A stretch of 22,952 nt of DNA from Nitrospinota bacterium (GTDB taxonomy: Bacteria; Nitrospinota; Nitrospinia; JACRGO01): assembly GCA_016212295.1 (NCBI GenBank), contig JACRGO010000011.1, positions 1 to 22,952 on the forward strand. Direction: 5' to 3'. Shown one piece after another: positions 15,004 through 22,952 of the stretch; within the stretch, counting starts at the first letter, position 1, and each line of letters begins with the position of its first letter. Both the position numbers and the translations under genes were made by a program. Below the pieces are notes generated by a model that made no database searches, was not told the origin of the DNA, and saw nothing but the letters and a program-made list of their open reading frames with translations.

Positions 15004-18000
15004 CTACTGTTTTTTATTTTCCAAAAGCTCAACGTCCAGGGACAGGCTTTGCAGCTCTTTCACCAAGACATTGAAGGACTCCGGCAAGCTGGGCTGGATC
15101 GAGCTTTCTCCCTTGACTATGGACTCATACATGCGCCTCCGGCCTTCCACGTCATCCGACTTGACGGTAAGCATCTCTTGCAAGGTAAACGCGGAGCCAT
15201 ATGCCTCAAGCGCCCAAACCTCCATTTCCCCAAGCCGCTGTCCGCCGAATTGGGCCTTTCCGCCCAACGGCTGCTGGGTGACGAGGGAATAGGGGCCGGT
15301 GGACCTGGCGTGGATTTTGTCGTCCACAAGGTGATGAAGCTTCATCATGTAGATAACGCCGACGGTAACCGGTTGATCAAATTTTTTGCCGAATCTCCCA
15401 TCATTGAGGGTGACTTGGCAAAACTCATTGATATGGGACTCCTTCAGCATTTTGCGTATGTCCTCCTCGGTGGCCCCGTCAAAAACCGGGCTCGCAACGA
15501 AAGTATTTTGCGCCGCCGCCGCCATGCCAAGGTAGGTCTCCAATATCTGCCCGACGTTCATTCTTGATGGAACGCCTAACGGATTGAGTATTATTTCGAT
15601 TGGCGTTCCGTCCTCCATGAACGGCATGTCCTCTTCCGGGACTATCACTGACACCACGCCCTTATTGCCATGCCGGCCAGCCATCTTGTCGCCCACCGAC
15701 AGCTTTCTTTTCATGGCGACGTATACCTTGACTAGTTTTATAACTCCCGGCGCCAGTTCGTCCCCCTTTTTAAGCCTGGAGATTTTTTCGTTCATCGAGT
15801 TCTTCAACTGCTTTACCTTGTCGGTCGAGGCCTCGATTATTTCATTGAATTTTTTAATTGCCTCCGTATCGGATTTACGCAGTACAACGGACGTAAGGTT
15901 CTTGCCGGAAAGTTCCTTCAATAATTCAGCGGCCAGGTGCTTTCCCTTGGCGGCGATCGTTTTTTTAGACTTTGGATCTTCGATAGGCTCGGCCAGGACC
16001 TTGTCCACCAGAAAGGAACGAAGCTGGTTGTCCCTCTCAATCAAGGTGATCTTTATCTCCTCAAGGGTATCGTTTTCCAGGGCTGTTATCTCTTCTTCCT
16101 CAATGGACTGGGACCTGGAGTCCTTTTCCATGCCTCTTCTGGAGAAAACCTGGACCTTGATTACCGTTCCTTCCACTCCGGGCGGAACCCTGAGGGACGT
16201 GTCCCGCACGTCCTCCGCTTTTTCTCCGAAGATCGCCTTCAGGAGCTTTTCCTCCGGGCTGAGCTGGGTCTCGCCCTTGGGGGTAATCTTGCCGACCAGG
16301 ATATCGTCCGGCTGAATTTTGGCCCCAAGCCTTATGATTCCGCTTTCATCCAGGTCCTTCAAGGCCTCCTCGCCTATATTAGGGATGTCCCTCGTGATTT
16401 CTTCCTTTCCCTGCTTGGTGTCGCGCGCCTCGACCTCGAACTCCTCGATGTGAATGGAGGTGTAGACGTCTTCCCTTACCAATTTTTCGCTGACTATGAT
16501 GGCGTCTTCGAAATTGTATCCTTCCCACGGCAAAAAGGCGACGCGCACATTCCGCCCCAGCGCCAATTCGCCGTTATCGGTGCAAAAGCCATCGGCTATG
16601 ACATCGCCCCTTTTGACCTTTTCCCCGATCTTCACAATGGACTTCTGGTTAATGCAGGTGTTCTGGTTGGATTTCTGGAATTTTTTCAGCGAATATATGT
16701 CAACGTTGGACTCAGGGTTCAGCGTGTCCTTGTCCGTAAAGCTCTTGCGGACGACTATCCTTTGCGCGTCCACGAACACTATTTCGCCCGAATTCCTGGC
16801 CACGACCACTGCCCCGGAGTCCCTGGCGACGATATCTTCCATGCCAGTCCCTACCCTGGGGGCCTCTGTTCTCATAAGGGGAACGGCCTGCCTCTGCATG
16901 TTGGAGCCCATCAAGGCCCTATTGGCGTCGTCGTGCTCCAAAAACGGGATAAGGGACGCGGCCACGCTTATGAGCTGCTTTGGCGAAATTTCCATATAAT
17001 GGATTTTTTCCGGCTCCACCATCACATACTCCCCGCTGTGCCTGGCCGAAATCATCTCGCTTGTAAAACGGTTGCCCTTGTCCATTTCCGTTTTTGCCTG
17101 GGCGATTACAAACTTCTCTTCCTGGGAAGCGGTGAGGAAATCAACCGTGTCCGTGGCCCTGCCGCTTTCCACCCTTCGATAGGGGGTTTCTATGAATCCG
17201 AACTGGTTGACGCGCGCAAAGGCGCTCAATGATGCTATCAAACCGATATTCGGCCCTTCAGGGGTCTCCACCGGACATATCCGTCCATAATGCGTGGGAT
17301 GGACGTCCCTGACCTCGAATCCGGCGCGTTCCCTGGTCAATCCTCCAGGACCCAAGGCGCTCAACCGGCGTTTGTGGGTTATTTCAGAAAGGGGATTGGT
17401 TTGGTCCATGAACTGGGACAATTGGCTGCTGCCGAAAAATTCCTTTATGGCCGCTGAAATAGGCTTTGAATTTATCAAATCATGCGGCATCGCTACCGCC
17501 ATGTCGGTTATGCTCATCCGCTCCCTTATGGCCCTTTCCATCCGGACCATGCCGACGCGGAACTGGTTTTCTATGGACTCGCCCACTGACCGTATCCTCC
17601 GGTTTCCAAGGTGGTCAATGTCGTCAATATTGCCGATTCCCTGGCGAAGGTTCAGCAAGTACCGGACAACGGCAATTATGTCATCTTTCGTCAAGGTCCT
17701 CTGATCAAGAGGAAAATCGAGGCAAAGCCTCTCGTTCATTTTAAGCCTGCCGACTTCCGAGAGGTCATAGCGGGCCATATCAAAAAACAAGGCGCGCAAT
17801 AAGGACCTGGCGACATCCAGCGATGGCGGGTCCCCTGGCCTCATTCTCTTATAAATCTCGCCCACGGCCTCTTCTGTCGTGCTGACCTTGCTGACCGCCA
17901 GCGTGTCCCTTAGCGCTGTGTCAGGGTGGCTTTCATCAATGCGAAGGATATAAAAATCCTGGATTTTAAGCTCCTTCATCTTGTCCAGCAGCGATTCAGT

Positions 18001-19314
18001 AACCGCGGTATTTTCTTCTCCTATGACCAATCCGGTGCTTTCATCCACCACGTCATAAGCAAATATTTTTCCAACGATGTCGGATGGCCTTCGCACCGCC
18101 TTTTTGTGGCATTTTCCGCATATTACGTCCTGTCCTTCTGGTTTCTTGAATTTAAATTCGCCGCAACCGCACTCCCATCCGCCGTCATCCACGGCCACTG
18201 TGGGGATGTCTTTCAACTTCCCTATTCTCTTCAGGGAAGCCTTAGTGGCTTTTTTAAATGCCTTCAGCAAAACCTCGTCCTTGTTTTGCGGATCAAGGAC
18301 ATCGGTCTTGACTCTCATGCCTGTCAAGACCTCGGATGCCTTCATGTATAATTCGCCGGTGTCCGCGCAGGAAATCCTGGAAACATCATAAAACTCGGCC
18401 AGCAATTCGGCATTGCTGTAACCGATGGCCTGGAGGAGGACAGTCGCCGGGAATTTTCTGCGGCGGTCAATCCTTACAAAAAGAATGTCCTTTATGTCAA
18501 ACTCGAAATCCAGCCATGACCCCCTATAGGGGATAATCCGCGCTGAGTAGAGAAACTTTCCACTGGGATGGGATTTTCCCTTATCGTGGCTGAAAAAGGT
18601 CCCAGGAGACCGGTGCATCTGGCTTACAATGACCCTCTCAACCCCATTAACGACAAAAGTGCCGTTGTCCGTCATGAGGGGTATTTCGCCCAAATAAATC
18701 TTCTGCTCCTTTATTTCCCGGATGCTCCTTACCGTCAACTCGCCGGAGTATTCCTTTTCGAGAACGCCCAAATCCTCCTTAAGGAACTTGTGGCCGGCGG
18801 GGAAAATCAGCCTGCCTGTTTTGCGGTCCGAGATATCATCGCAGGCGAATTTGCCCACCAGGCTTGGATCCAAATGAGAGGGGCATTCAATTTTTTCCTT
18901 ATCATATTGAGCAAGCCTGACCAAGACCTTGATCGGGTCGGCATAGGTCATGCCTTTTTGGTGGCACTCATCAATGCTATATTTCAACTTATGCGTCAGT
19001 TTTTTCTTGCATTTTCCACAAACCACCGCGCTGGAGCCCAGACCCGCGTAGTCGCCGCACTCACACTCCCAACTCCCGATCTCATACCCCACATATTCCA
19101 GGGAATTTGTTTTATTGATATCGTTTATCGGGAAAACGGACTTAAAAACCTCCTCCAGCCCGCAAAACCCGCGCCGGGAGGGGAGACTATCCAATTGTAA
19201 AAAGCGTTCAAAAGATTTCTTTTGAATCTCAATCAGGTTTGGAATAGAAACTATGTCGGGAATTTTAGCGAAGTTTTTTCTGTCCCTTCGCTTTCTAACT
19301 TTTTCTTTGGCCAT
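15004..19314 (-). CDS. rpoB: DNA-directed RNA polymerase subunit beta with two zinc-ribbon-like insertions (1436 aa)
   Basis: Beta subunit of RNA polymerase. The rifampicin pocket is intact ([18 protein letters not shown], then [13 protein letters not shown]): positions equal to E. coli D516, H526 and S531 are D637, H647 and S652, with T639 for N518. The C-terminal [11 protein letters not shown] and [20 protein letters not shown] segments are normal. Unusual is the N-terminal lobe, about 120 residues longer than in E. coli before the rifampicin region: C84-x-C86 ... C99-x2-C102 (WECECGDY ... VVCGKCKK) and C382-x-C384 ... C399-x2-C402 (WECGCGEF ... VICGKCHK) look like zinc ribbons, and residues 151-195 look like an extra copy of the lobe segment at 412-457. 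ATG with GGGAG about 8 bases before it. Confidence 0.97.
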   Translation of the reverse strand: MAKEKVRKRRDRKNFAKIPDIVSIPNLIEIQKKSFERFLQLDSLPSRRGFCGLEEVFKSVFPINDINKTNSLEYVGYEIGSWECECGDYAGLGSSAVVCGKCKKKLTHKLKYSIDECHQKGMTYADPIKVLVRLAQYDKEKIECPSHLDPSLVGKFACDDISDRKTGRLIFPAGHKFLKEDLGVLEKEYSGELTVRSIREIKEQKIYLGEIPLMTDNGTFVVNGVERVIVSQMHRSPGTFFSHDKGKSHPSGKFLYSARIIPYRGSWLDFEFDIKDILFVRIDRRRKFPATVLLQAIGYSNAELLAEFYDVSRISCADTGELYMKASEVLTGMRVKTDVLDPQNKDEVLLKAFKKATKASLKRIGKLKDIPTVAVDDGGWECGCGEFKFKKPEGQDVICGKCHKKAVRRPSDIVGKIFAYDVVDESTGLVIGEENTAVTESLLDKMKELKIQDFYILRIDESHPDTALRDTLAVSKVSTTEEAVGEIYKRMRPGDPPSLDVARSLLRALFFDMARYDLSEVGRLKMNERLCLDFPLDQRTLTKDDIIAVVRYLLNLRQGIGNIDDIDHLGNRRIRSVGESIENQFRVGMVRMERAIRERMSITDMAVAMPHDLINSKPISAAIKEFFGSSQLSQFMDQTNPLSEITHKRRLSALGPGGLTRERAGFEVRDVHPTHYGRICPVETPEGPNIGLIASLSAFARVNQFGFIETPYRRVESGRATDTVDFLTASQEEKFVIAQAKTEMDKGNRFTSEMISARHSGEYVMVEPEKIHYMEISPKQLISVAASLIPFLEHDDANRALMGSNMQRQAVPLMRTEAPRVGTGMEDIVARDSGAVVVARNSGEIVFVDAQRIVVRKSFTDKDTLNPESNVDIYSLKKFQKSNQNTCINQKSIVKIGEKVKRGDVIADGFCTDNGELALGRNVRVAFLPWEGYNFEDAIIVSEKLVREDVYTSIHIEEFEVEARDTKQGKEEITRDIPNIGEEALKDLDESGIIRLGAKIQPDDILVGKITPKGETQLSPEEKLLKAIFGEKAEDVRDTSLRVPPGVEGTVIKVQVFSRRGMEKDSRSQSIEEEEITALENDTLEEIKITLIERDNQLRSFLVDKVLAEPIEDPKSKKTIAAKGKHLAAELLKELSGKNLTSVVLRKSDTEAIKKFNEIIEASTDKVKQLKNSMNEKISRLKKGDELAPGVIKLVKVYVAMKRKLSVGDKMAGRHGNKGVVSVIVPEEDMPFMEDGTPIEIILNPLGVPSRMNVGQILETYLGMAAAAQNTFVASPVFDGATEEDIRKMLKESHINEFCQVTLNDGRFGKKFDQPVTVGVIYMMKLHHLVDDKIHARSTGPYSLVTQQPLGGKAQFGGQRLGEMEVWALEAYGSAFTLQEMLTVKSDDVEGRRRMYESIVKGESSIQPSLPESFNVLVKELQSLSLDVELLENKKQ

Positions 19315-19351
19315 TTAGTAAGCTCCCATTTCGCCTTTGTCTTTGCTTGGA

Positions 19352-19411
19352 CCATCATCGAATGTTTGAATACATCGAAATTTATTTTGGTTGCGGCCAT
19401 GCCGCCCTATG
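19352..19411 (+). repeat. R3 REP-like palindrome with conserved flank, copy 3, in the rplL-rpoB gap
   Basis: CGAATGTTTGAATACATCGA leads into TTTTGGTTGCGGCCATGCCG; the core GCGGC-CAT-GCCGC is perfect. Near-identical in layout to the minus-strand copy at 5959-6017. In the operon mRNA it forms a GC hairpin about 85 bases before the rpoB start. Confidence 0.75.
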
Positions 19412-19438
19412 TAACGAACAGCGGTTTGGAAAGCTGAA

Positions 19439-19816
19439 TTACTTGATTTCCACCTTTGCCCCGGCTTCTTCCAGTTTTTTCTTGATTTCCGCTGCTTCTT
19501 CCTTTTTCACGCCTTCCTTTACTGTTTTTGGGGCGCCTTCCACGAGGTCCTTGGCTTCCTTCAAGCCAAGGCCGGTAACCGCCCTGACCTCTTTAATCAC
19601 ATTGATTTTTTTATCACCGGCGGAAGCGAGAATAACATCAAACTCAGTCTTCTCCTCCGCGACGGCGCCGCCTCCAGCGGGCATCACTGCGGCCATGGCC
19701 ATTGGGGCGGCCGCTGTTACTCCATATCTTGTCTCCAGTTCCTTTACGAACTGGGACATTTCCAAAACGGACATATTGTCAATAAACGAAACAACTTCTT
19801 CCTTGGTAACCGCCAT
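19439..19816 (-). CDS. rplL: Ribosomal protein L7/L12 (125 aa)
   Basis: Stalk protein that recruits and activates translation GTPases. N-terminal dimerisation helices ([20 protein letters not shown]), an Ala/Gly/Pro hinge ([16 protein letters not shown]), and the C-terminal factor-binding domain (EKTEFDVIL ... [20 protein letters not shown] ... [20 protein letters not shown]) are all present. ATG at 19816 is preceded by AAAGGAGAG at about 6 bases; the open frame extends to a TTG at 19834 that would bury this signal, so I reject it. Lies 42 bases after rplJ. Confidence 0.97.
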   Translation of the reverse strand: MAVTKEEVVSFIDNMSVLEMSQFVKELETRYGVTAAAPMAMAAVMPAGGGAVAEEKTEFDVILASAGDKKINVIKEVRAVTGLGLKEAKDLVEGAPKTVKEGVKKEEAAEIKKKLEEAGAKVEIK

Positions 19817-19858
19817 TTTTTCTCTCCTTTTCAAAAAAGGTTATCGTTGTTATTTATA

Positions 19859-20383
19859 TTAAGAGGAACTCTCTTTTTTCTCTTTTATTGCGTTCAAAAC
19901 CCCGACAAAATTCACCGTTATGGCGTTAAGGGTCCCGACAAAACCGCGCGCCGGACCATTCACTGTCGATAACATCTTGCCCAAAAGAATTTCCCTGGAC
20001 GGAAGGTCGGCCAATTCCTTAAGCCCGGCTGCATCAACTTTTTTCCCCTCCACGAAGCCTGCTGTTATTTTCAGCTTCGGTTCCTTCTTGACGAATTCCG
20101 CGAAAACCTTGGCAGGCGAGATAGGGTCATTATAGCTGAAGGCGATAACGGTCGATCCCTTGAAATAATCCGAAAGAACATTAAAGGGGGTTTCCTCCAT
20201 GGCCCTTTTAGCAAGGGTGTTTTTCACGACGCGCAACTCAACGGATTTCTCCCTCAGTTCCCTACGGAGAGTTTCCAATTGCTTCACGCTCATCCCTTGA
20301 AAATCAGAAATGACAGCGCCTTTCACCCGTGTGAATTTTTCATGCAAATCTTCAATGATTCTTGTTTTTTTAGGATCGGGCAA
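19859..20383 (-). CDS. rplJ: Ribosomal protein L10 (174 aa)
   Basis: Base of the ribosomal stalk; its C-terminal helix holds the L7/L12 dimers. Visible family features are RIIEDLHEKFTRVKGAVISD, the LRRELREKSVELRVVKNTLA segment and a helical tail. I choose TTG at 20383: GAAAGGGGG ends 9 bases before it, the protein then begins PDPKKTRIIEDL like other L10 proteins, and the alternative TTG at 20404 lies ahead of that signal. The rplA-rplJ gap is only 41 bases, too short for the long L10-binding leader that controls this operon in E. coli. Confidence 0.94.
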   Translation of the reverse strand: MPDPKKTRIIEDLHEKFTRVKGAVISDFQGMSVKQLETLRRELREKSVELRVVKNTLAKRAMEETPFNVLSDYFKGSTVIAFSYNDPISPAKVFAEFVKKEPKLKITAGFVEGKKVDAAGLKELADLPSREILLGKMLSTVNGPARGFVGTLNAITVNFVGVLNAIKEKKESSS

Positions 20384-20424
20384 TTTTATATACCCCCTTT
20401 CCAAAAAATAATTTTAAAGGTTTA

Positions 20425-21126
20425 TTATAATAATTTCTGAGTTAAAGCGGGATCGATCTTCAAACCCATACCCATTGTTGACGATACCGAAAGCCCTTTC
20501 ATATAATGTCCCTTGCTTGAAGATGGCTTTAATTTCATCAAAATTTCCAGGAACGACTTGGCGTTTTCCACCAGGGCCTCAAGAGAAAAGCTTACTTTTC
20601 CTATGGGCGCGTGGACAATCCCCGCCTTATCCACCCTGAAATCCACCTTGCCTGCCCGAATTTCATTGATGACCTTTGAGACCTCAAATGTCACGGTCCC
20701 GGTTTTAGGATTAGGCATCAGACCTCGCGGGCCAAGTATCTTTCCGATCTTGCCGACCGCTCCCATCATATTAGGGGTGGCGACGACCCTGTCAAATTCC
20801 ATCCATCCCTTTTCTATTTTTTCAATCAATTCTTTTCCGCCGGCGAAATCAGCCCCGGCTTCCTCGGCTTCCTTTATCTTTTCGCCATCCGCCAAAACAA
20901 GGATTACCACCTTTTTCCCGGTGCCATGCGGCAAGGTGACGCTTCCGCGGATGTTCTGGTCCGCCTTCCGCGGGTCCACTCCCAAACAAACAGCCATGTC
21001 CAAGGTTTCATTGAATTTGGCATAGGCGTTTTCCTTGGACAATTGCAGGGCCTCTTCAAGTTTCAAGGCTTTTTTAGGCCCGATTTTCTGCAACGCCCCT
21101 TTATATTTCTTTCCTCTTCGTTTCAT
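20425..21126 (-). CDS. rplA: Ribosomal protein L1 (233 aa)
   Basis: Forms the L1 stalk at the ribosomal E site and often represses its own mRNA. Family segments: GKKYKGALQKI at the start, VCLGVDPRKADQNIRGSVTLPHGTG, GPRGLMPNPKTGTV and FRVDKAGIVHAPIGKVSF. ATG at 21126 follows AAGGA at about 6 bases; the open frame reaches a start at 21153 (MIFFLEKDA) that is not family-like and is rejected. Begins 23 bases after rplK. Confidence 0.96.
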   Translation of the reverse strand: MKRRGKKYKGALQKIGPKKALKLEEALQLSKENAYAKFNETLDMAVCLGVDPRKADQNIRGSVTLPHGTGKKVVILVLADGEKIKEAEEAGADFAGGKELIEKIEKGWMEFDRVVATPNMMGAVGKIGKILGPRGLMPNPKTGTVTFEVSKVINEIRAGKVDFRVDKAGIVHAPIGKVSFSLEALVENAKSFLEILMKLKPSSSKGHYMKGLSVSSTMGMGLKIDPALTQKLL

Positions 21127-21149
21127 CGCATCCTTCTCCAAAAAAAAAA

Positions 21150-21572
21150 TCACACTACCCTGATTCCCATGCTTCGGGCGGTGCCTTCGATTATCTTCAT
21201 TGCCGCTTCCTCATCCACCGCGCTCAGGTCCGCCTTTTTGATATTCACGATCTCCCTGACTTTGTCACGCGCTACCTCTCCCACTATATTCTTGTTAGGC
21301 TCGCTCGACCCCTTGGCGATTTGGGCGGCCTGCTTCAAAAGGACCGAGGCGGGAGGGGACTTTAAGATAAAGGTAAAAGTCCTGTCCGCGAAAATGGTTA
21401 TAATAACAGGTATAACCATTCCTTCCTTGCCTTGGGTTTTGGCGTTGAACGCCTTGCAAAACTCCATGATATTGACGCCATGTTGCCCCAAGGCCGGGCC
21501 AACTGGAGGGGACGGCGTGGCTTGCCCGCCTTTACATTGAAGTTTAACCTCTGCTATAACCTTTTTAGCCAT
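21150..21572 (-). CDS. rplK: Ribosomal protein L11 (140 aa)
   Basis: Binds 23S rRNA at the GTPase centre. N-terminal [20 protein letters not shown] with the proline-rich hinge, [15 protein letters not shown]-type loop and C-terminal RNA-binding domain ending [10 protein letters not shown] match the family; 140 residues is the usual length. AAGGAG at about 7 bases before the ATG. The gap to nusG holds an R1 repeat. Confidence 0.97.
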   Translation of the reverse strand: MAKKVIAEVKLQCKGGQATPSPPVGPALGQHGVNIMEFCKAFNAKTQGKEGMVIPVIITIFADRTFTFILKSPPASVLLKQAAQIAKGSSEPNKNIVGEVARDKVREIVNIKKADLSAVDEEAAMKIIEGTARSMGIRVV

Positions 21573-21591
21573 TCAAAACTCCTTTTTAAAA

Positions 21592-21675
21592 CTTAGCGAA
21601 CCTTAGTGTCTTCGTGGCTTTGTGGCTATCATTTTTTTGCCACTAAGACACAAAGCCACAAAGAAGCACAAAGAA
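21592..21675 (+). repeat. R1 dispersed palindromic repeat, copy 2, between nusG and rplK
   Basis: CTTAGCGAACCTTAGTGTCT ... GTGGCTTTGTGGCTATC, a T-run, then GCCACTAAGACACAAAGCCA and more: an imperfect inverted repeat of about 80 bases, matching 1890-1965 in layout and wording. It fills most of the nusG-rplK gap, a place that is usually short and repeat-free, and in the operon mRNA would form a long hairpin. Confidence 0.8.
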
Positions 21676-21705
21676 CTATACATTAGCAATACAGGAGAAA
21701 ATTGC

Positions 21706-22242
21706 TTAAACTTTCTCTATCTGGGAAAACTCCAATTCCAATGGCGTGGCCCTTCCAAATATATTGACCATGATCTTTACCTTGCCCCGCTCCGAATTCA
21801 CCTCTTCCACCACGCCGACAAAATTATTGAATGGGCCTTCCACTACCCGCACATTTTCCCCTTGAAGGAAAGAATACTTGGGCCTGGGCTTGGAAGTGTC
21901 CCCCCCCTTCATCTGCTCCATCAAATCCTTTATTTCCGCCTCGGTGACAGGGGTCGGCTCGTTATGTCCGCCTAAAAATCCGGTGACCTTTGGAATATTT
22001 TTTATAAAATACCATGTTTCCTCGTCCATCTCCATTTCAACGAAAACATAGCCGGGATAAAACTTTCTTTCCGATATTCTTTTCTTTCCCCCGCTCACTT
22101 CCACTACATCCTCCGTGGGAATAATGACCTGGGAGATCTTATTTTCCATGCCTTTTTCCTTTACTCTTTCCTCAATATTGGCCTTGACCTTGGATTCGTA
22201 TCCGGAATAAGTATGAATTACATACCACGTCTTTTTGTTCAT
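21706..22242 (-). CDS. nusG: Transcription termination/antitermination factor NusG (178 aa)
   Basis: Links RNA polymerase to Rho or the ribosome. The NGN domain starts KKTWYVIHTYSGYESKVK and includes RKFYPGYVFVEM; the C-terminal KOW domain has LQGENVRVVEGPFNNFVGVV followed by the closing strands. Length is typical. No Shine-Dalgarno sequence precedes the ATG, which is only 10 bases after the secE stop, so translation probably depends on coupling to secE. Confidence 0.97.
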   Translation of the reverse strand: MNKKTWYVIHTYSGYESKVKANIEERVKEKGMENKISQVIIPTEDVVEVSGGKKRISERKFYPGYVFVEMEMDEETWYFIKNIPKVTGFLGGHNEPTPVTEAEIKDLMEQMKGGDTSKPRPKYSFLQGENVRVVEGPFNNFVGVVEEVNSERGKVKIMVNIFGRATPLELEFSQIEKV

Positions 22243-22252
22243 AGTGTACGAT

Positions 22253-22447
22253 CTAATGAAGAATTTTTTTGATCAGATTGGCCAAGCCAATATCAACGAC
22301 TCCTAAAAACGCCGCAATAAAAAATACGGTAACAAGAACCACTATAGTGATGGAGATAACCTCCTTGCGGCCAAGCCAAGTCACTTTGTTCAGCTCCAGC
22401 CGCACATCGGAAAAAAACTGCTTCGCCTTGGCAAAATATACCGTCAT
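22253..22447 (-). CDS. secE: Preprotein translocase subunit SecE (64 aa)
   Basis: Small essential partner of SecY in the inner membrane. An amphipathic helix (FFSDVRLELNKVTWLGRKEV, the family's conserved 'E..KV.WP.r.E' segment) precedes a single membrane helix (about residues 32-55). One-helix form, unlike the three-helix enterobacterial one. The ATG is within a perfect palindrome-flanked stretch (ATGGAATTCCAT, 22449-22460); the best ribosome binding site is GGAA at about 8 bases or GGAG further up. Confidence 0.93.
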   Translation of the reverse strand: MTVYFAKAKQFFSDVRLELNKVTWLGRKEVISITIVVLVTVFFIAAFLGVVDIGLANLIKKILH

Positions 22448-22559
22448 GATGGAATTCCATGTTCTCCAAACAGCACACCCTGAAAAAAGGGAATAAAAAC
22501 CCTCCGGATGGAAAAACTTTTAATTTATATTGGGTGGAAGTAAAGAAATATTATATGAA

Positions 22560-22636
22560 TGGCAGGCCAGGAGGGATTCGAACCCCCAACACCCGGATTT
22601 GGAGTCCGGTGCTCTAGCCGTTAGAGCTACTGGCCT
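22560..22636 (-). tRNA. trnW: tRNA-Trp (anticodon CCA)
   Basis: Cloverleaf by eye: acceptor AGGCCAG/CTGGCCT, D arm GCTC/GAGC with GG in the loop, anticodon arm CCGGA-CTCCAAA-TCCGG giving CCA, T arm GGGGG-TTCGAAT-CCCTC with one G-U pair, discriminator G, and CCA encoded in the DNA (77 bases in all). It is in its usual place between rpmG and secE. Confidence 0.97.
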
Positions 22637-22662
22637 TCATACCCAAATCAAACCGCAAAAAA

Positions 22663-22812
22663 TTACTTTATCTCCCTATGCAAAGTATGTTTTCTGCAAA
22701 ACTTGCAATATTTTTTAAATTCCAACTTGGAAGTCGTCTTCTTCTTGTTCTTCGTTGTTGTGTAATTTCTGCGTTTGCAATCCGAGCAAGCTAACGTAAC
22801 AATTTCTCTCAT
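22663..22812 (-). CDS. rpmG: Ribosomal protein L33 (49 aa)
   Basis: Begins [20 protein letters not shown] and ends [10 protein letters not shown]9/C12 (CSDC) and the CKFC pair make the zinc-binding form of L33. Its ATG overlaps the tuf stop by one base (TAATG), so its translation is coupled to tuf. Missed by ORF callers with a 60-codon cut-off. Confidence 0.95.
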   Translation of the reverse strand: MREIVTLACSDCKRRNYTTTKNKKKTTSKLEFKKYCKFCRKHTLHREIK

Positions 22813-22952
22813 TATTCCAATACCTCGCTGATAACGCCGGCGCCCACGGTCCTGCCGCCTTCGCGGATAGCGAACCGGAGTTCCTTATCCATTGCTATGG
22901 GGGTAATGAGCTTGACCGTCATGCTCACGTTGTCGCCGGGCATGACCATCTC
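22812..22952 (-). CDS. tuf: Elongation factor Tu, C-terminal fragment (cut by window edge)
   Basis: The 46 residues inside the window read [20 protein letters not shown] ... [21 protein letters not shown], the strongly conserved end of EF-Tu domain 3. The start lies beyond the window edge. The stop codon shares one base with the rpmG ATG. Confidence 0.97.
   Translation of the reverse strand, partial: EMVMPGDNVSMTVKLITPIAMDKELRFAIREGGRTVGAGVISEVLE

Noticed and set aside
15937-17232. 431-codon open frame antisense to rpoB
   Set aside because: Lies wholly inside rpoB on the opposite strand; its length follows from the codon use of rpoB, and there is no plausible domain or start signal.
15004-19314. 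Rifampicin-resistance mutation (DQTN instead of DQNN)
   Set aside because: The Thr at the N518 position is, as far as I recall, natural in deltaproteobacteria-like polymerases, and the main resistance positions (D516, H526, S531) are wild type.
19251-19400. 49-codon minus-strand ORF starting MAATKINFDVFKHS and overlapping the rpoB start
   Set aside because: Its first half is encoded by the R3 repeat; the twin copy at 5959-6017 has a frame-changing indel and stops after about 17 codons, so it is not under protein selection.
22293-22478. 61-codon ORF overlapping secE in another frame
   Set aside because: secE has a clear family match and covers the same bases.

Overview
The window looks like a chromosomal piece of a Gram-negative, deltaproteobacteria-like bacterium (Desulfobacterota or a neighbouring phylum; the exact group cannot be fixed by eye). 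The basis is the classic order tuf-rpmG-tRNA(Trp)-secE-nusG-rplK-rplA-rplJ-rplL-rpoB-rpoC, an Aquifex-type aconitase next to an LDH-type malate dehydrogenase, and an RpoB whose rifampicin-region reads DQTNPLSE. The very large number of short intergenic repeat copies suggests a free-living environmental organism.

Right half (about 10.74-22.95 kb, all minus strand): the transcription/translation supercluster. It starts off-window with EF-Tu, runs through L33, tRNA-Trp, SecE, NusG, L11, L1, L10, L7/L12, RpoB and RpoC, and ends at a perfect 13-bp-stem rho-independent terminator at 10738-10770. The start codons of rplA, rplJ and rplL were moved to fit their Shine-Dalgarno sequences (rplJ uses TTG). 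Two of its gaps (nusG-rplK and rplL-rpoB) hold copies of dispersed palindromic repeats. RpoB carries two extra CxC...CxxC zinc-ribbon-like insertions that look like the N-terminal zinc ribbon of RpoC; this is the most unusual protein-level signal in the window.

Middle (about 5.8-10.7 kb): a CBS-ACT protein and a membrane-anchored SGNH hydrolase with a large unassigned C-terminal part (plus strand), a decayed fragment resembling the start of a LarA/DUF2088 protein, an overlapping ParE-type toxin-antitoxin pair with its own promoter and a dyad operator candidate, a block of 'CGGAT' dispersed repeats, and a convergent phosphatidylserine-decarboxylase-like gene.

Left part (1-5.8 kb): acn and mdh, two TCA-cycle genes in line on the minus strand, followed by about 600 bp of accessory DNA with a 227-bp MITE-like element (imperfect 23-bp terminal inverted repeats, perfect 10-bp direct flanking duplication), further repeat families, and a 52-codon basic protein gene. 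At the far left an XRE-type regulator is divergent from a TTGACA-N17-TATAGT promoter that would give a leaderless or nearly leaderless transcript for a 46-codon ORF plus a secreted protein of unknown function; three CAACC-N3-GGTTG-like dyads lie over the two promoters and are candidate operators.

All family calls are from reading the translations; no database search was possible.
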